A stretch of 64,000 nt of DNA from Salinirubellus litoreus (GCF_037335815.1 NZ_CP147841.1:1612001-1676000); one strand, 5' to 3'; positions 39,696-48,931 are shown, numbered from the stretch's first letter. Notes: a model not told the origin generated them from the letters alone. Numbers and translations: made by a program.

Positions 39696-41627
39696 ATGGA
39701 CCCCCGTCCAGCCCTCGCCGTCCTGGTCGCCGTCCTCCTGCTGGGAAGTTCCGCGTTCGCGGTCGACGTGGCCGGCGGCCGGCAGTACGAACCGGTTCCG
39801 TTCGAGGACACCATCGAACTCGGCATGACCGGTGCGGTGACGGTCCGGGCCGACGGCGGATCGGGATCGTTCGCCGTCCCGAAGGCCGAGGCGTTCTACT
39901 CGGGATACCGGTACGTCGTCGGCTACTACGGCGTCGAGACGCTCGTCGACCACCTCGAGAGCGACGGACACGAGGTGACCTTCGGTCGCCCGCTCGCGGT
40001 GTTCGTCACCGACTTCGCCGATAGCGGCGTCTCGCTCTCCCCGGAGGGGTACCTCACGCTCCCTGATTCCCTCGGCCAACACACCGGGTGGGTTCCAGCG
40101 AGCGAGGCGGTCTACGTCGTCGGGAGCGAGGCGCGCACTCCCGCCGGTCCGGTTGTCGTCCCGTTCTCCTCGCGAGCCGCCGCCACGTCGTTCGTCGAGG
40201 CGTACGGCGGCGAGGTGCGCGAGTGGAGCGATGTCCGCGAGACGTCGTTCGGGACGGGTGCGGCGACCCGGGATGGCATGCGCGAGGCCGTCCGCGAACG
40301 GACCGTGTGGGCCGACCAGCAGGTGGCGGCGACCCGAACGCTCCTCGACCGGCCCGTCTCGATCGTCGTGGGCGAGGACGCACCTACCGTGGCGGCGGCC
40401 GTCGCCAGCGCGCCGCCGAACACCACCGTCCGGATCCCGGCGGGCACCTACGACGTTCCCGAGCTCACGGTAGAGAAACCCCTGACCATCCGGGGGGTGG
40501 GCAACGCCACCCACCTCCGGGGTAGCGGGAACGGCAGCGTGGTCCGGGTTCGAGCCTCGAACGTCGCCGTCGTCGACCTCCGGATCACGGGCGTCGGCAA
40601 CCGGACCTCGCCGGACGTCCGGCGGGGCAACGACACCGACTGGGACTACGCCGTCCAGATGGGGTACGGCTTCGGCGACGCCGCCGTCGACGTCGTGGGC
40701 GTGAGCGGCACCCTCGTCGACGGTGTCTGGACGCGGACGCCCTCGAACGGGGTCCTCCTGCGCGACACGAACGGGACGGTCGTCGAGGGCGTGACCGTCG
40801 TCGGCGAGGAGGAGTGGATGGACGGGTTCATGGGCGTGATGTCGATGCGCGCCCGCCCCGTCGTCCAGGACTCGACGTTCGTCGAGGGGCGGGACGGCGT
40901 CTACACCCACCTCTCGGACGGCATCGTCGTCCGGGACAACCGGATGCGGGGGAACCGTTTCGGTGTCCACCTGATGTACACCTCCGACGCGCTGCTGGCG
41001 AACAACACGGTTCGGGACGCGGGTATCGGGCTCGTCGTGATGACCCGGCCCGAGGGGAACGCACTCGTCGACAACGACGTGCGATCGAGCAACGCGGGCA
41101 TGAGCGTCGCCGGCGGGCGATCGTACGTCGCGGGGAACGTCCTCGTCGAGAACCGATACGGTCTGCAGACCCCCTCCAGGCGGACGCTGTACGAGCGGAA
41201 CGTCCTCGCGTACAACGACGTCGGGCTCCGGGCGTCCTCGATACTACCGACCAACCGAGTCGTGTCGAACGACTTCGTCCACAACGACCTGCCGGTGACG
41301 GCCGCGCTCGGTCCCCTCCAGGTGCTCACCGTCGACGGCCGGGGGAACTACTGGGCCGACGCGCCCGGCTTCGACCGCGACGGTGACGGCGTCATAGAGC
41401 GGGAGTACGCCCCGACCGGGGCGGTCGACCGGCTCGTCGGTCGAGTCGGGGGAGCGCGGACGCTCGCCCACTCACCAGGCCTCGCCGCCGTCAGAGCGCT
41501 GGGCGAGGCCGTTCCCGGTCTGCGAGGTACGGGGGCGCTCGACACCGCACCGCTTGCCCGACCCGTCCGCCCGGAGGTCGTCGCAGCGCTGAACCGATCG
41601 ACCGACGCGACGGAGGTGCGCGCGTGA
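39696..41627 (+). CDS. nosD: NosD with an N-terminal NosL-like domain
   Basis: A 643-residue exported protein. Signal peptide ALAVLVAVLLLGSSAFAVDV. Residues ~35-180 form a NosL-like domain without copper cysteines: AVYVVGSEARTPAGPVVVPFSSRAAATSFVEAYGGEVREWSDV parallels the NosL C-terminal half. Residues ~225-560 are the NosD beta-helix of CASH repeats (VPELTVEKPLTIRGVGNATHLRG, NGVLLRDTNGTVVEGVTV, GIVVRDNRMRGNRFGVHLMYTSDALLANNTV). NosD works with NosF and NosY to mature the CuZ site of N2O reductase. ATG 39696 is chosen by the signal peptide; the upstream frame extension is not. nosF overlaps its end by four bases. Fusion of a NosL-like domain to NosD is the notable feature. Confidence 0.9.
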   Translation: MDPRPALAVLVAVLLLGSSAFAVDVAGGRQYEPVPFEDTIELGMTGAVTVRADGGSGSFAVPKAEAFYSGYRYVVGYYGVETLVDHLESDGHEVTFGRPLAVFVTDFADSGVSLSPEGYLTLPDSLGQHTGWVPASEAVYVVGSEARTPAGPVVVPFSSRAAATSFVEAYGGEVREWSDVRETSFGTGAATRDGMREAVRERTVWADQQVAATRTLLDRPVSIVVGEDAPTVAAAVASAPPNTTVRIPAGTYDVPELTVEKPLTIRGVGNATHLRGSGNGSVVRVRASNVAVVDLRITGVGNRTSPDVRRGNDTDWDYAVQMGYGFGDAAVDVVGVSGTLVDGVWTRTPSNGVLLRDTNGTVVEGVTVVGEEEWMDGFMGVMSMRARPVVQDSTFVEGRDGVYTHLSDGIVVRDNRMRGNRFGVHLMYTSDALLANNTVRDAGIGLVVMTRPEGNALVDNDVRSSNAGMSVAGGRSYVAGNVLVENRYGLQTPSRRTLYERNVLAYNDVGLRASSILPTNRVVSNDFVHNDLPVTAALGPLQVLTVDGRGNYWADAPGFDRDGDGVIEREYAPTGAVDRLVGRVGGARTLAHSPGLAAVRALGEAVPGLRGTGALDTAPLARPVRPEVVAALNRSTDATEVRA

Positions 41628-42463
41628 CCGCGGACCGGGGCTCCGGGGTGTCGGGGGCGGACACACAGGACGAACGAGCCCACCGCGAGACTGACCCCGA
41701 ACCGGGACCGGAGGCCGGCGAGCGGGGGTCGGTCCTGCGCGTCGAGGGGGTCTCGCGGTCGTTCGGTGACCTCGACGTCCTCCGGGACGTCTCGCTGTCA
41801 CTCGCCTCCGGAACCGTCGGCTCCGTCGTCGGTCCGAACGGCTCGGGCAAGTCGACCCTCCTGCGGGCGCTCGCCGGGCTCTCCCCGCACGGGGGCACCG
41901 TCGAGTTGGCGGCGGGCGGTCCGAGAGCCGTCGGGTACCTCCCGCAGTCCCCCGCGTTTCGGCCCCGGTTCACGGTCGGGGAGACGCTCGAATTCTACGC
42001 CGACCTCCTCACGGGGGAGGTCGACGTGGACGCGGCGCTCGAGCGGGTCGGGATGGCCGGGGCCGCCGACCGCCGGACCGAGGCGCTCTCGGGCGGGATG
42101 CGTCGGTTGCTCGGCATCGCGCAGGCGACGCTCGGCGACCCGCCCCTCCTGCTGCTCGACGAGCCGACGAGCGATCTCGATCCGCGGATGACCGAGCACA
42201 TCTTCGGCGTGATCGAGGGGATCGTATCGGAGGGTGCCGCGGTCCTCCTCGCCACGCACGATCACCGCGGCGTCGAGCGGAGCGACCGGGTCTTCCTGCT
42301 GGACGAGGGCCACATCGTCGTCTCGGGGTCGCCCGGAGAGCTCCGTGGGGACACCGACTCGGCGCTCGACGCGCTGTTCGCCGAGTACGTCGCGGACCCG
42401 ACGGCCGACCTCACCGTCGGGACGCACGACGCCGTCGACGACGGCGGGGGTGGGGGATCGTGA
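41624..42463 (+). CDS. nosF: NosF, ABC ATPase for nitrous oxide reductase maturation
   Basis: A 279-residue ABC ATPase starting at a GTG that overlaps nosD. Walker A GPNGSGKST is at 70-78, the Q-loop is in GYLPQSPAF, the signature is LSGGMRR near 150, Walker B is LLLLDEPTSDLDPR near 170, and the H-loop is ATHDHRG. It energises the NosDFY complex at the membrane. Its acidic first 35 residues are a haloarchaeal extension. The stop overlaps nosY by four bases, so nosD-nosF-nosY is one operon. Confidence 0.92.
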   Translation: MTADRGSGVSGADTQDERAHRETDPEPGPEAGERGSVLRVEGVSRSFGDLDVLRDVSLSLASGTVGSVVGPNGSGKSTLLRALAGLSPHGGTVELAAGGPRAVGYLPQSPAFRPRFTVGETLEFYADLLTGEVDVDAALERVGMAGAADRRTEALSGGMRRLLGIAQATLGDPPLLLLDEPTSDLDPRMTEHIFGVIEGIVSEGAAVLLATHDHRGVERSDRVFLLDEGHIVVSGSPGELRGDTDSALDALFAEYVADPTADLTVGTHDAVDDGGGGGS

Positions 42464-43356
42464 GCGGCGAGAGCGACGGATCGGACGGATCGCGTCCCCG
42501 GGTCGGGGGACTCTCCGACGTCGGATCTCGCGAGCAGCGGGCGGTCCTCTCCCGATTCCTCGCGACCGTCGAGCGCGAACTGACCACGGTCGTCCGGACC
42601 CGATCACTGCTGGCGGTCACCGTTGGCTACGCCGTCGTCGTGGTCGGACTCGCCTCGGTCGCCGACACCACGGGGTACGTCCCGGCGGTGCTGAACCTGC
42701 TGACACCGACCGAGGTGCTGGTCCCGGCGCTCGCGGTCGCCTTCGGTTACGAGGCGGTGCTCGGCGACCGGACGCGCGGCGAACTCGACGTCATCCGGAC
42801 CTACCCGCTCGGTCGCCGGGAGTACCTCCTCGCGGTCTACGTCGGCCGCGCGGTCGTCCTCCTGTTCGCCGTGCTCGTGCCGCTGTTCCTCGTCGCGGGA
42901 CTCGTCACGGCGACGGGCGGGGCGAGGACCTCGGTGATCGCCTCGCACGCTGGCGTGGACTCGTTCGTCCTGTACGTCCGGTTCGTCGTCCTGACGGCGC
43001 TGCTGGCACTCGTCGCGCTGGCCGTCGCGGTCGCCGTCTCGGCGGCTGCCGGCGGCCCGCGCTCGGCCGCCGCGCTCGGCGTCGGGGCCGTCGTCGCACT
43101 GGTCGTCGGTATCGACCTCGCCATCGTCGCCGGACTCGGCGCGGCGTTCCCGGCCGCCGCCCTCCCGGCCGTCCTCGCGATCTCGCCGACCGGGGCGTAC
43201 CGGGGACTGGTGCTGGGGAGCGTCCTCGACGTGGCACTCGCCGAGGCGCCGGCCGCCGGCGCACCGCTGCTCTCGCTCGTCGGCCTGCTCGCCTGGCTGG
43301 TCGGGTCGCTCGTGCTCGCGACCCTCGTGGTCGCACCGCCCGGGAGTCGACGGTAG
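42460..43356 (+). CDS. nosY: NosY, ABC-2 type permease
   Basis: A 298-residue membrane protein from a GTG overlapping nosF. Six or seven transmembrane helices begin near residue 50 (SLLAVTVGYAVVVVGLASVA), then around 80-95, 125-150, 165-195, 205-235 and 268-290. The cytoplasmic loop DRTRGELDVIRTYPLGRREYLLAVYVGR, typical of ABC-2 permeases, couples to NosF. It forms the channel part of NosDFY. An Asp/Ser/Gly-rich leader of ~25 residues precedes the first helix. No nosZ follows; the next gene is on the opposite strand. Confidence 0.9.
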   Translation: MSGESDGSDGSRPRVGGLSDVGSREQRAVLSRFLATVERELTTVVRTRSLLAVTVGYAVVVVGLASVADTTGYVPAVLNLLTPTEVLVPALAVAFGYEAVLGDRTRGELDVIRTYPLGRREYLLAVYVGRAVVLLFAVLVPLFLVAGLVTATGGARTSVIASHAGVDSFVLYVRFVVLTALLALVALAVAVAVSAAAGGPRSAAALGVGAVVALVVGIDLAIVAGLGAAFPAAALPAVLAISPTGAYRGLVLGSVLDVALAEAPAAGAPLLSLVGLLAWLVGSLVLATLVVAPPGSRR

Positions 43357-43391
43357 GTTCTCGGTCGTCCGTCCGCAGGGCCGGACGGCGC

Positions 43392-43994
43392 TCAGTCGAC
43401 GATCTCGGCCATCGTCCGTCGATCGACGAGCGAGACGGCGGCGAGGTCACGCCCGTCGGCGATTCCCAGCAGCGACTCGAACTCGGCCGGGTAGTAGTAG
43501 CCGCTCCGGCGGGCGTCGGCCCGCCTGCGGAGTACGCCCGCGTACCGGCTCGCGGTCGACTCGGGGACGCCGAGTTCGCGCGCGGCCTCGGCCGCCGTCA
43601 CACCCCCCGACAGCGCCCCCCGGAGGGCCGAGAGGTCGAACGGCGCGTCCGTGTCCGCCGGGCGGAACAGGTGGAGGTTGCGGCGTGCGCGGGCGACCTG
43701 CCTCGCCGTGACGCCGAGCCGTTCGGCGACCCCGTCGTCGCTCGACCCGGCGTAGAACCCGCGGACGACAGCTGCGAGAGCCGCATCGTCGAGCCCGCTT
43801 CGGAACCCGTAGCGCGCTCGCATCCCGGCGACCAGTTCGCGGAGGCCGGCCTCGACGTCGCGGTCGTCGAGGACCGCGCCGCGGGCGACCTCCTGGTGTT
43901 CGGTGAACGTCGACTCCGCCGCCACCGACGCGTAGAGCTCCCGTAGGTTCCGTACACGCTCCTGCCGACTCGTGCTCTCCGTCGTAGGAATCAC
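43392..43994 (-). CDS. Conditioned-medium-induced protein 4-like regulator
   Basis: About 200 residues from the GTG at 43994; upstream sequence in the same frame is low-complexity. Features are a helical N-terminus (ERVRNLRELYASVAAESTFTEHQEVARG), a conserved block (GLRELVAGMRARYGFRSGLDDAALAAVVRGFYAG), and two HTH-like units (SDDGVAERLGVTARQVARARRNLHLFR and TAAEAARELGVPESTASRYAGVLRR). This matches haloarchaeal proteins named conditioned medium-induced protein 4. A DNA-binding regulatory role is inferred. It converges on nosY with a 35-bp gap. Confidence 0.7.
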   Translation of the reverse strand: MIPTTESTSRQERVRNLRELYASVAAESTFTEHQEVARGAVLDDRDVEAGLRELVAGMRARYGFRSGLDDAALAAVVRGFYAGSSDDGVAERLGVTARQVARARRNLHLFRPADTDAPFDLSALRGALSGGVTAAEAARELGVPESTASRYAGVLRRRADARRSGYYYPAEFESLLGIADGRDLAAVSLVDRRTMAEIVD

Positions 43995-44219
43995 ACCAAC
44001 ACGCGGCTTCGCGGCTGTGCCGTCTTTGCCGCGAGCGAACGGCGCTCTCGCTCGTGACTGCCTCCGAAAGGTCTCACGACGGTATAACCCGTTCAGGGAA
44101 GGGTGACCGCCTCGCCCAGCCCCGCCCGGGGCGGATCCGCGAATAGGCCGGACCGCTCGTACCGTGGGCTCGCGACCGCTCCGGTAGTGTTTTCGCCCTG
44201 GCGGGTCAAGCCGCGAGCA

Positions 44220-44534
44220 ATGATCCAGCGCCTGTCGGACCAGCTCGAGAAGGAGTCCCGCGACCTGCGGGTCCTCGCGGCGGTCATCGAGCACCATCCC
44301 ATCGGTATCGTCCGGCTCTCGAAGGAGACCGGCATCCCTGACCACAAGGTTCGGTACTCGCTCCGGATGCTCGAGAACGACGAGCTCATCGAGGCGACCC
44401 AGCAGGGGGCGATCCCCGGCGACGACATCGGGGGACGGGTCGAGGAGCTGAACGCCGGTATCGGGTCGCTCGTCGAGCGACTGGAGTCTCTCAAGACCGA
44501 ACTGCCGGAAGCCGAGGACGCCACGGCCGACTGA
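44220..44534 (+). CDS. Small winged-helix regulator
   Basis: A 104-residue protein from the ATG at 44220. Residues 5-65 form a winged helix (DLRVLAAVIEHHPIGIVRLSKETGIPDHKVRYSLRMLENDELIEATQQGAI), followed by a short coiled coil (VEELNAGIGSLVERLESLKTEL) likely to dimerise it. I recall this as a widespread haloarchaeal single-domain regulator; its target is unknown. It is divergent from the Cmi4-like gene at a distance of 225 bp. Confidence 0.8.
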   Translation: MIQRLSDQLEKESRDLRVLAAVIEHHPIGIVRLSKETGIPDHKVRYSLRMLENDELIEATQQGAIPGDDIGGRVEELNAGIGSLVERLESLKTELPEAEDATAD

Positions 44535-44674
44535 CGCGGGGCTCCGTCCTTCTCCCCCGGAAGATCGAAGCCCGCCGACGGACGGTCGACCGGGAGCGGA
44601 TCCCCGACTATCGAGCGCCGCGACCGTCCGGTTTCCCCCGGGACCCGACGGACGCCGGACCCCGAACTGTCGGC

Positions 44675-45910
44675 TCAGAACCCCTCCCGGAGCCACACGG
44701 GCTCGGCCGGGAACACCGCATCGAGCCGCTCGATCACGCCGGCAGGGTGGTCGATATGCCCTGCCGTCGCCATCGCGGAGGCGTCCCGGTAGCCGACCGC
44801 CAGTTGCGAGAGCCGACCCACGCCGAGCGACACCTCCGCGTCGCGCTCCGCCGGTGCGCACTCCGCTCGCCCGTCTCCGACCGACAGCCGGAACGACCGG
44901 TCGTTCGCGTCGACGAGCGGGTCGCTGACTCCCACGACGAGCTCGTCGTCCACCTCCTGGGGGTACGAGAGCGCCGAGAGCCCCCCGGCGACGTCGACCA
45001 GTCGGACCATGTGTCCCGCCTCGATCTCGACCGTCACCGACGAGGGGTCGTCGACGGTTTCGAGGATCACGACTTCGGGGTCGAACGGCGCGGCGAACCG
45101 CACCGTCCCGACCTGCGAGTCGTGATCGCCGAGGAAGCGAAAGAGCTGTCGGCGGGCGACCGGGTCCGCCCACGACGCCTCCCGGACGCGTAGCTCGCGC
45201 CCGTCGTCGCCGTCCTCGACGACGTAGGTGAGGTACGCCCGGGGCTCCCCGTTCTCGTCCTCCCAGCGGTAGACGTAGGGGTCGGTCCCCCAGCCCTCGA
45301 ACACCCGCTCGCGCCACCACGCCTCCGTCCGGTCGACGTGGAGCCCGCGACCGGCGTCGTGGGCCTCGTGGACCGGGACGAATCGCTCCCACTCCCCTGC
45401 CTCCGTGGACCGGAACTCGCCGCGCCGGTCGGCTCCCGCGGCCCCGAGTTCGCCCGGCGGGGCCTCGACGCGGAGGTACTTCGAGCCGGTCCCCCAGCCG
45501 AGACGCCGATAGAACGACCGTTTGAACGGCCACAGCGCCGAGAACCGGATCCCCTCGTCGTCGAGCTCGCCGAGCATCCGTCGGAGCAGTTCGCGGACGT
45601 ACCCCCGACGGCGGTGTTCGGGAGGCGTGGCGACGGCCGTGACGCCGCCGAGCCGGTGGTAGGATCCCCGGATCCGCGTCCGGAAGTCGTGGTAGCCCGC
45701 AACCGCGACCGGGTCGTCCAGATCGGGGCGATAGAGCCCGCGCTGGGCCCGCTCGACCTCGGCGTCGTCCGTGTCACCGCCGTCGCTTCCCTCGTCCGAC
45801 GAATCCTCGGTCGAGGTATCCGGGGGGCCGTCGGTCGGGCGGAAGGCGTACCGCACGTACCGGTCGAACGTGTCGTCGTCCACCTCGCGGTACCCGAGGT
45901 CCTCGTCCAT
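44675..45910 (-). CDS. Eis-like GNAT acetyltransferase with SCP2-like C-terminus
   Basis: A 411-residue acetyl-CoA-dependent N-acetyltransferase. The first GNAT domain has the acetyl-CoA loop VATPPEHRRRGYVRELLRRML and FYRRLGWGTGSKYLRV, which holds the Tyr used as general acid in Eis enzymes. A second degenerate GNAT-like region follows (PYVYRWEDENGEPRAYLTY), then a sterol-carrier-like domain ending in REGF, the C-terminal Phe carboxylate that acts as general base in Eis. Bacterial Eis acetylates aminoglycosides and other amines; the archaeal substrate is unknown. An acidic insertion (DTSTEDSSDEGSDGGDTDD) near residue 40 is a halophilic feature. Confidence 0.87.
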   Translation of the reverse strand: MDEDLGYREVDDDTFDRYVRYAFRPTDGPPDTSTEDSSDEGSDGGDTDDAEVERAQRGLYRPDLDDPVAVAGYHDFRTRIRGSYHRLGGVTAVATPPEHRRRGYVRELLRRMLGELDDEGIRFSALWPFKRSFYRRLGWGTGSKYLRVEAPPGELGAAGADRRGEFRSTEAGEWERFVPVHEAHDAGRGLHVDRTEAWWRERVFEGWGTDPYVYRWEDENGEPRAYLTYVVEDGDDGRELRVREASWADPVARRQLFRFLGDHDSQVGTVRFAAPFDPEVVILETVDDPSSVTVEIEAGHMVRLVDVAGGLSALSYPQEVDDELVVGVSDPLVDANDRSFRLSVGDGRAECAPAERDAEVSLGVGRLSQLAVGYRDASAMATAGHIDHPAGVIERLDAVFPAEPVWLREGF

Positions 45911-46096
45911 GCCGCTCCGGTGATCGGGCGGGCGTATCAGTGCGTCGCCCCCGTGTCAGGCCGTGTCGAGCCCTGTCCGGCGCTCGGTACCCCGGCGCTA
46001 CTCCCGGGCCGGTCTCACCGTGAGCTCCCGTTCGAGGTACGCACCGCCACCGCCCGGAACCGTCAGTTTCACCCCCTCCCGGACCGACGTTCGGGT

Positions 46097-46351
46097 ATGT
46101 CGCTCCTGCAGGCCGCGGGGATCGACCTCGACCCGCCGCGCTGGCTGACGTTCCTGCTCGTCCTCGCCGTCGGGGTCGCGGTGTCGGGGTTCGCCGACTT
46201 CGCGCTCTCACAGGCCGGCTACGGCGGTCTCGGGGCGTACGTCTGGGCCGTCGGCTACGCCGGGACGGTGCTCCTGTTGTTCGTCCTCTACCTCCGGCCG
46301 CTCGAGATCACGGGGCCGGACGGCGAGGACGGGGCCGAGCCCGACCGGTAG
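46097..46351 (+). CDS. Small two-helix membrane protein
   Basis: An 84-residue protein from the ATG at 46097. It has two transmembrane helices (LTFLLVLAVGVAVSGFADFAL and YVWAVGYAGTVLLLFVLYL) and a short acidic tail. No family is recognised; small proteins of this type are common in haloarchaea. It is 60 bp upstream of another small membrane protein and could share its promoter region. Confidence 0.7.
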   Translation: MSLLQAAGIDLDPPRWLTFLLVLAVGVAVSGFADFALSQAGYGGLGAYVWAVGYAGTVLLLFVLYLRPLEITGPDGEDGAEPDR

Positions 46352-46411
46352 TCCCGCGCGGCGGCGAGTAACGGAAATCTTAAGCGGTCGGTATCGTGAG
46401 TTGGGACAAGG

Positions 46412-46678
46412 ATGTTCGCGCCACCGCTGCAGGTCGTCGACAGCTTCCTCCTCCAGTACAACGTGGGGCAGGCGCTCCTCTTCCTCTACATCCTGACGAC
46501 GCTCGCGGCCCTGCCGCTCAAATCACAGAAGATCATCGGTATCAACACGCTGGTCTTCGGGCTCATCTTCCTCCTCACCCCCACGGGGCCGTCCGCGCTC
46601 CAGCCAGTCGAGTTCCAGTTCCTCGGGCTCGCGCTCCTGTTCGTCGGGCCGTTCCTCGTCCTCACCGCGAACCGCTGA
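46412..46678 (+). CDS. Small three-helix membrane protein
   Basis: An 88-residue protein with three hydrophobic helices (QALLFLYILTTLAALPL, IIGINTLVFGLIFLLTP, EFQFLGLALLFVGPFLVLTA). The promoter-like aaatcttaagc lies about 35 bp upstream of its ATG. No cofactor-binding residues stand out and the family is unknown to me. It may work with the neighbouring two-helix protein. Confidence 0.72.
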   Translation: MFAPPLQVVDSFLLQYNVGQALLFLYILTTLAALPLKSQKIIGINTLVFGLIFLLTPTGPSALQPVEFQFLGLALLFVGPFLVLTANR

Positions 46679-47040
46679 TCCCGGGCTCGCCAACCGCCAC
46701 TACTCGCCGGTCCCGCCATTACTCGCCAATCCCGCCATCCCCGAGTCCGACCCGCTCACCACCTCTCCCAGCTACTGACACCCTTGCCCGGAGATGGTCT
46801 CCACCGGGACCGCAGGATCGGCGAACCGCTCGTCCGTTCGATCCCACTGTTTCCGGTAGCTGTCGGGGGGCGCGTGCGAAATGCGCGCGCTGGATCTCGG
46901 ACGGGGTTACGCCGGCTCTCGGGTGGCTGGGTCGCGTAGCGCCGGGGGTGAATCGGTCACACGGTCGGCCGCGGACCGATCGGTGCAGGACGACTGCCCC
47001 CGTGAAATCGGCCCGGACGAGCGTCTTCGGCGGAGCGAGC
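46679..47040. other. 362-bp intergenic stretch, no gene
   Basis: Neither strand has a convincing frame. Near 46695-46735 a short degenerate repeat of the form CCGCCAxTACTCGCC occurs two to three times; the rest is ordinary GC-rich spacer between convergent genes. No T-rich terminator is evident. Confidence 0.6.
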
Positions 47041-47634
47041 CTACCCACCCTCCAGTGTCCAGCAGGTCCGGGAGAGGAGGCTGTCGTCGATGTGACTGCG
47101 CAGTTCGCGGACCATCCGTTCCCCGGTCACCCGGTACACCGCCCGGTGTGTGTACGCATCGGGCGGAAGCGGTGTCGATGTCGTCCCCCCCGCGTCGGCG
47201 GTCGGCGTCGCCGGAACCGCGTCGACCGAGAGGCTGACGACGTATCGCTCGCCCACCGTCTCGACGGAGTGGATCCGGAGCGACTCGACGTCCCCGTACT
47301 CCTCGTTGGTCGCGAGGGCGTACACGCGTTCGAACTCCCCGACGAACGCCTCGACGGTCTCCTCCGTCAGCTCCGGGGGTGGGCTCGGCACCCCGTCGAT
47401 GTCCGGCAGTGGCCCGCACGTCTCGGGGAACGGAACCGGCGTTTCGGTCGGAGTCGGCGTCGGTGAGGCCGCCGTCGCCCCCGACGTCTCGGTCGCCGAC
47501 GCTGCCGTCTCCGTGGGCGTCGACCTGGGCTCGGTTCCGCCGTTCGAGCTCGACGATTCGTCGCCTATGCAACCGCTCAGGCCGCTGAAGCCGACCACGC
47601 CCATCGTCACTCTGAGGACGTCACGTCGACGCAC
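47041..47634 (-). CDS. Haloarchaeal lipoprotein, unknown
   Basis: A 197-residue protein from the GTG at 47634. The signal MRRRDVLRVTMGVVGFSGLSGC has a twin-arginine start and a lipobox ending at Cys22, so it is exported by Tat and lipid-anchored. A Thr/Pro/Ser/Glu-rich linker of ~50 residues, probably glycosylated, follows. The folded part (TEETVEAFVGEFERVYALATNEEY..., YVVSLSVDAVPATPT, HRAVYRVTGERMVRELRSH) resembles small nuclear-transport-factor-2-like domains in layout, but no family is certain. It stands alone on the minus strand. Confidence 0.78.
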   Translation of the reverse strand: MRRRDVLRVTMGVVGFSGLSGCIGDESSSSNGGTEPRSTPTETAASATETSGATAASPTPTPTETPVPFPETCGPLPDIDGVPSPPPELTEETVEAFVGEFERVYALATNEEYGDVESLRIHSVETVGERYVVSLSVDAVPATPTADAGGTTSTPLPPDAYTHRAVYRVTGERMVRELRSHIDDSLLSRTCWTLEGG

Positions 47635-47860
47635 GCCCGGGTGTAGCTCGAGTCCGTGAAAGTAGGTGCCGATAGCTCAAACGTGTCCTTCATGCACACG
47701 CTGAGCGGGTGATCCGTCGACTCGCGGGCGAGACGGGTAGACCAGCACCGATCGACCGGTCGCACTCCGCGACCGAAGGCGGTTCCGTCGCTACACTACG
47801 GCCGTCCGACCGTGGCGTACCACGACGACGGACGGTCGGTGGGGACGGACCGCGGGGCCG

Positions 47861-48931
47861 TCACTCGCTTCCGCTCACGAGGTCGTCGTACTGTGCGCCG
47901 GTCTGCTTCAGCGTCTCCGTCGAGTAGAGCCGCTCGTGTGCGAAGGGGAGGTGCTCCTCGGCGAGTTCGTCGATCTTCCCGTCTACCGCACCTGCCTCCC
48001 GTCCGTGGACCATCGTGAACAGGTTGTACTCCCAGTCGAGTTCCGGCCGACGGGGGCGGTGATAGCAGAGCGTGACGTACGGGAGCCGACCGACGGCCTC
48101 GCCCCGCACGTCGAGTTCGTCGTCCGGGACGTCCCAGACGACCATGCAGTTGGCGTCGAACCCCGTGACGAGGTGGTTGACGACACAGCCGATGCGCTTT
48201 ATCGATCCGTCGGCGAGCAGGCGCTCGACGGCTGCGAGGACGTCCCCGACGGGGGCGTCGATCGTCTCGGCCACGTCCCGGTAGGGGGTCGCCGAGAGCG
48301 GGAACCCGCTCTGGATGGCGAGCAGGAGTCGCCGGTCGAGATCCGAGAGCCCCGCGGTGGCCTCCTCGGAGATCCGGGTGGCGTTCACCTCGGTCTCGTC
48401 GAGGGACTCCCTGGCAAATCGGTCCTCGTTGACCACCGGGAACTCGAGGTCGATGTAGTAGTCGGTGAGCATCGGGAGCCGCAGGACGGGGAGGCCGGTC
48501 CGCTCCTCGATCTCGTGGAGGATACCGTCGCGCTTCGCGCGCGTGCCGGCGGTGACGACGAACCACATGTTCCACTCGTGCTCGCGCCGGTAGTTGTGGT
48601 TCACCTGCCGGTAGCCGTTGATCACCCCTGCTACCTCCTCGAAGCGCTCCTCCGGTACCGAGACGGCCGCGAGCGTCGAGGACCCGATGACGGGCGGGTT
48701 GAGGACGGCACCGAACCGGCGGAAGACGCCCCGCTCGCGCAGGCGCTCGACCCGGGCGAGCGCCTCTGTCTCGCTCGTTCCGAGCGCCTCGCCGACCGCC
48801 CGGAACGGCCGCTCCTCGACGGGGAACCCGCTCTGGAACCCGTCGATCAGCGCCGCGTCCACCTCGTCGAGATCCGACCGCCAGTCGTCACCCGACTCGG
48901 CCCCCGAACCGGCGTCCGCCTGCTGGCTCAT
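47861..48931 (-). CDS. ahbAB: Siroheme decarboxylase, AhbA-AhbB type fusion
   Basis: A 356-residue protein made of two Lrp/AsnC-like modules. Module 1 runs from ~20-175 (DEVDAALIDGFQSGFPVEERPFRAVGEALG HTH, then NHNYRREHEWNMWFVVTAG) and module 2 from ~190-350 (LSDLDRRLLLAIQSGFPLSATPYRDVAETID HTH, then VTLCYHRPRRPELDWEYNLFTMVHG). This is the AhbA/AhbB or NirD/NirL type enzyme that removes two acetate side chains from siroheme to give didecarboxysiroheme, the precursor of heme b in the archaeal route and of heme d1. The His-rich segments HNYRREHEWN and YHRPRR fit the active site. Both halves in one chain make it self-sufficient. Confidence 0.88.
   Translation of the reverse strand: MSQQADAGSGAESGDDWRSDLDEVDAALIDGFQSGFPVEERPFRAVGEALGTSETEALARVERLRERGVFRRFGAVLNPPVIGSSTLAAVSVPEERFEEVAGVINGYRQVNHNYRREHEWNMWFVVTAGTRAKRDGILHEIEERTGLPVLRLPMLTDYYIDLEFPVVNEDRFARESLDETEVNATRISEEATAGLSDLDRRLLLAIQSGFPLSATPYRDVAETIDAPVGDVLAAVERLLADGSIKRIGCVVNHLVTGFDANCMVVWDVPDDELDVRGEAVGRLPYVTLCYHRPRRPELDWEYNLFTMVHGREAGAVDGKIDELAEEHLPFAHERLYSTETLKQTGAQYDDLVSGSE

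Noticed and set aside
46719..47048. A minus-strand frame in the gap before the lipoprotein gene
   Set aside because: Arg/Gly-rich shadow-like composition and no conserved features.
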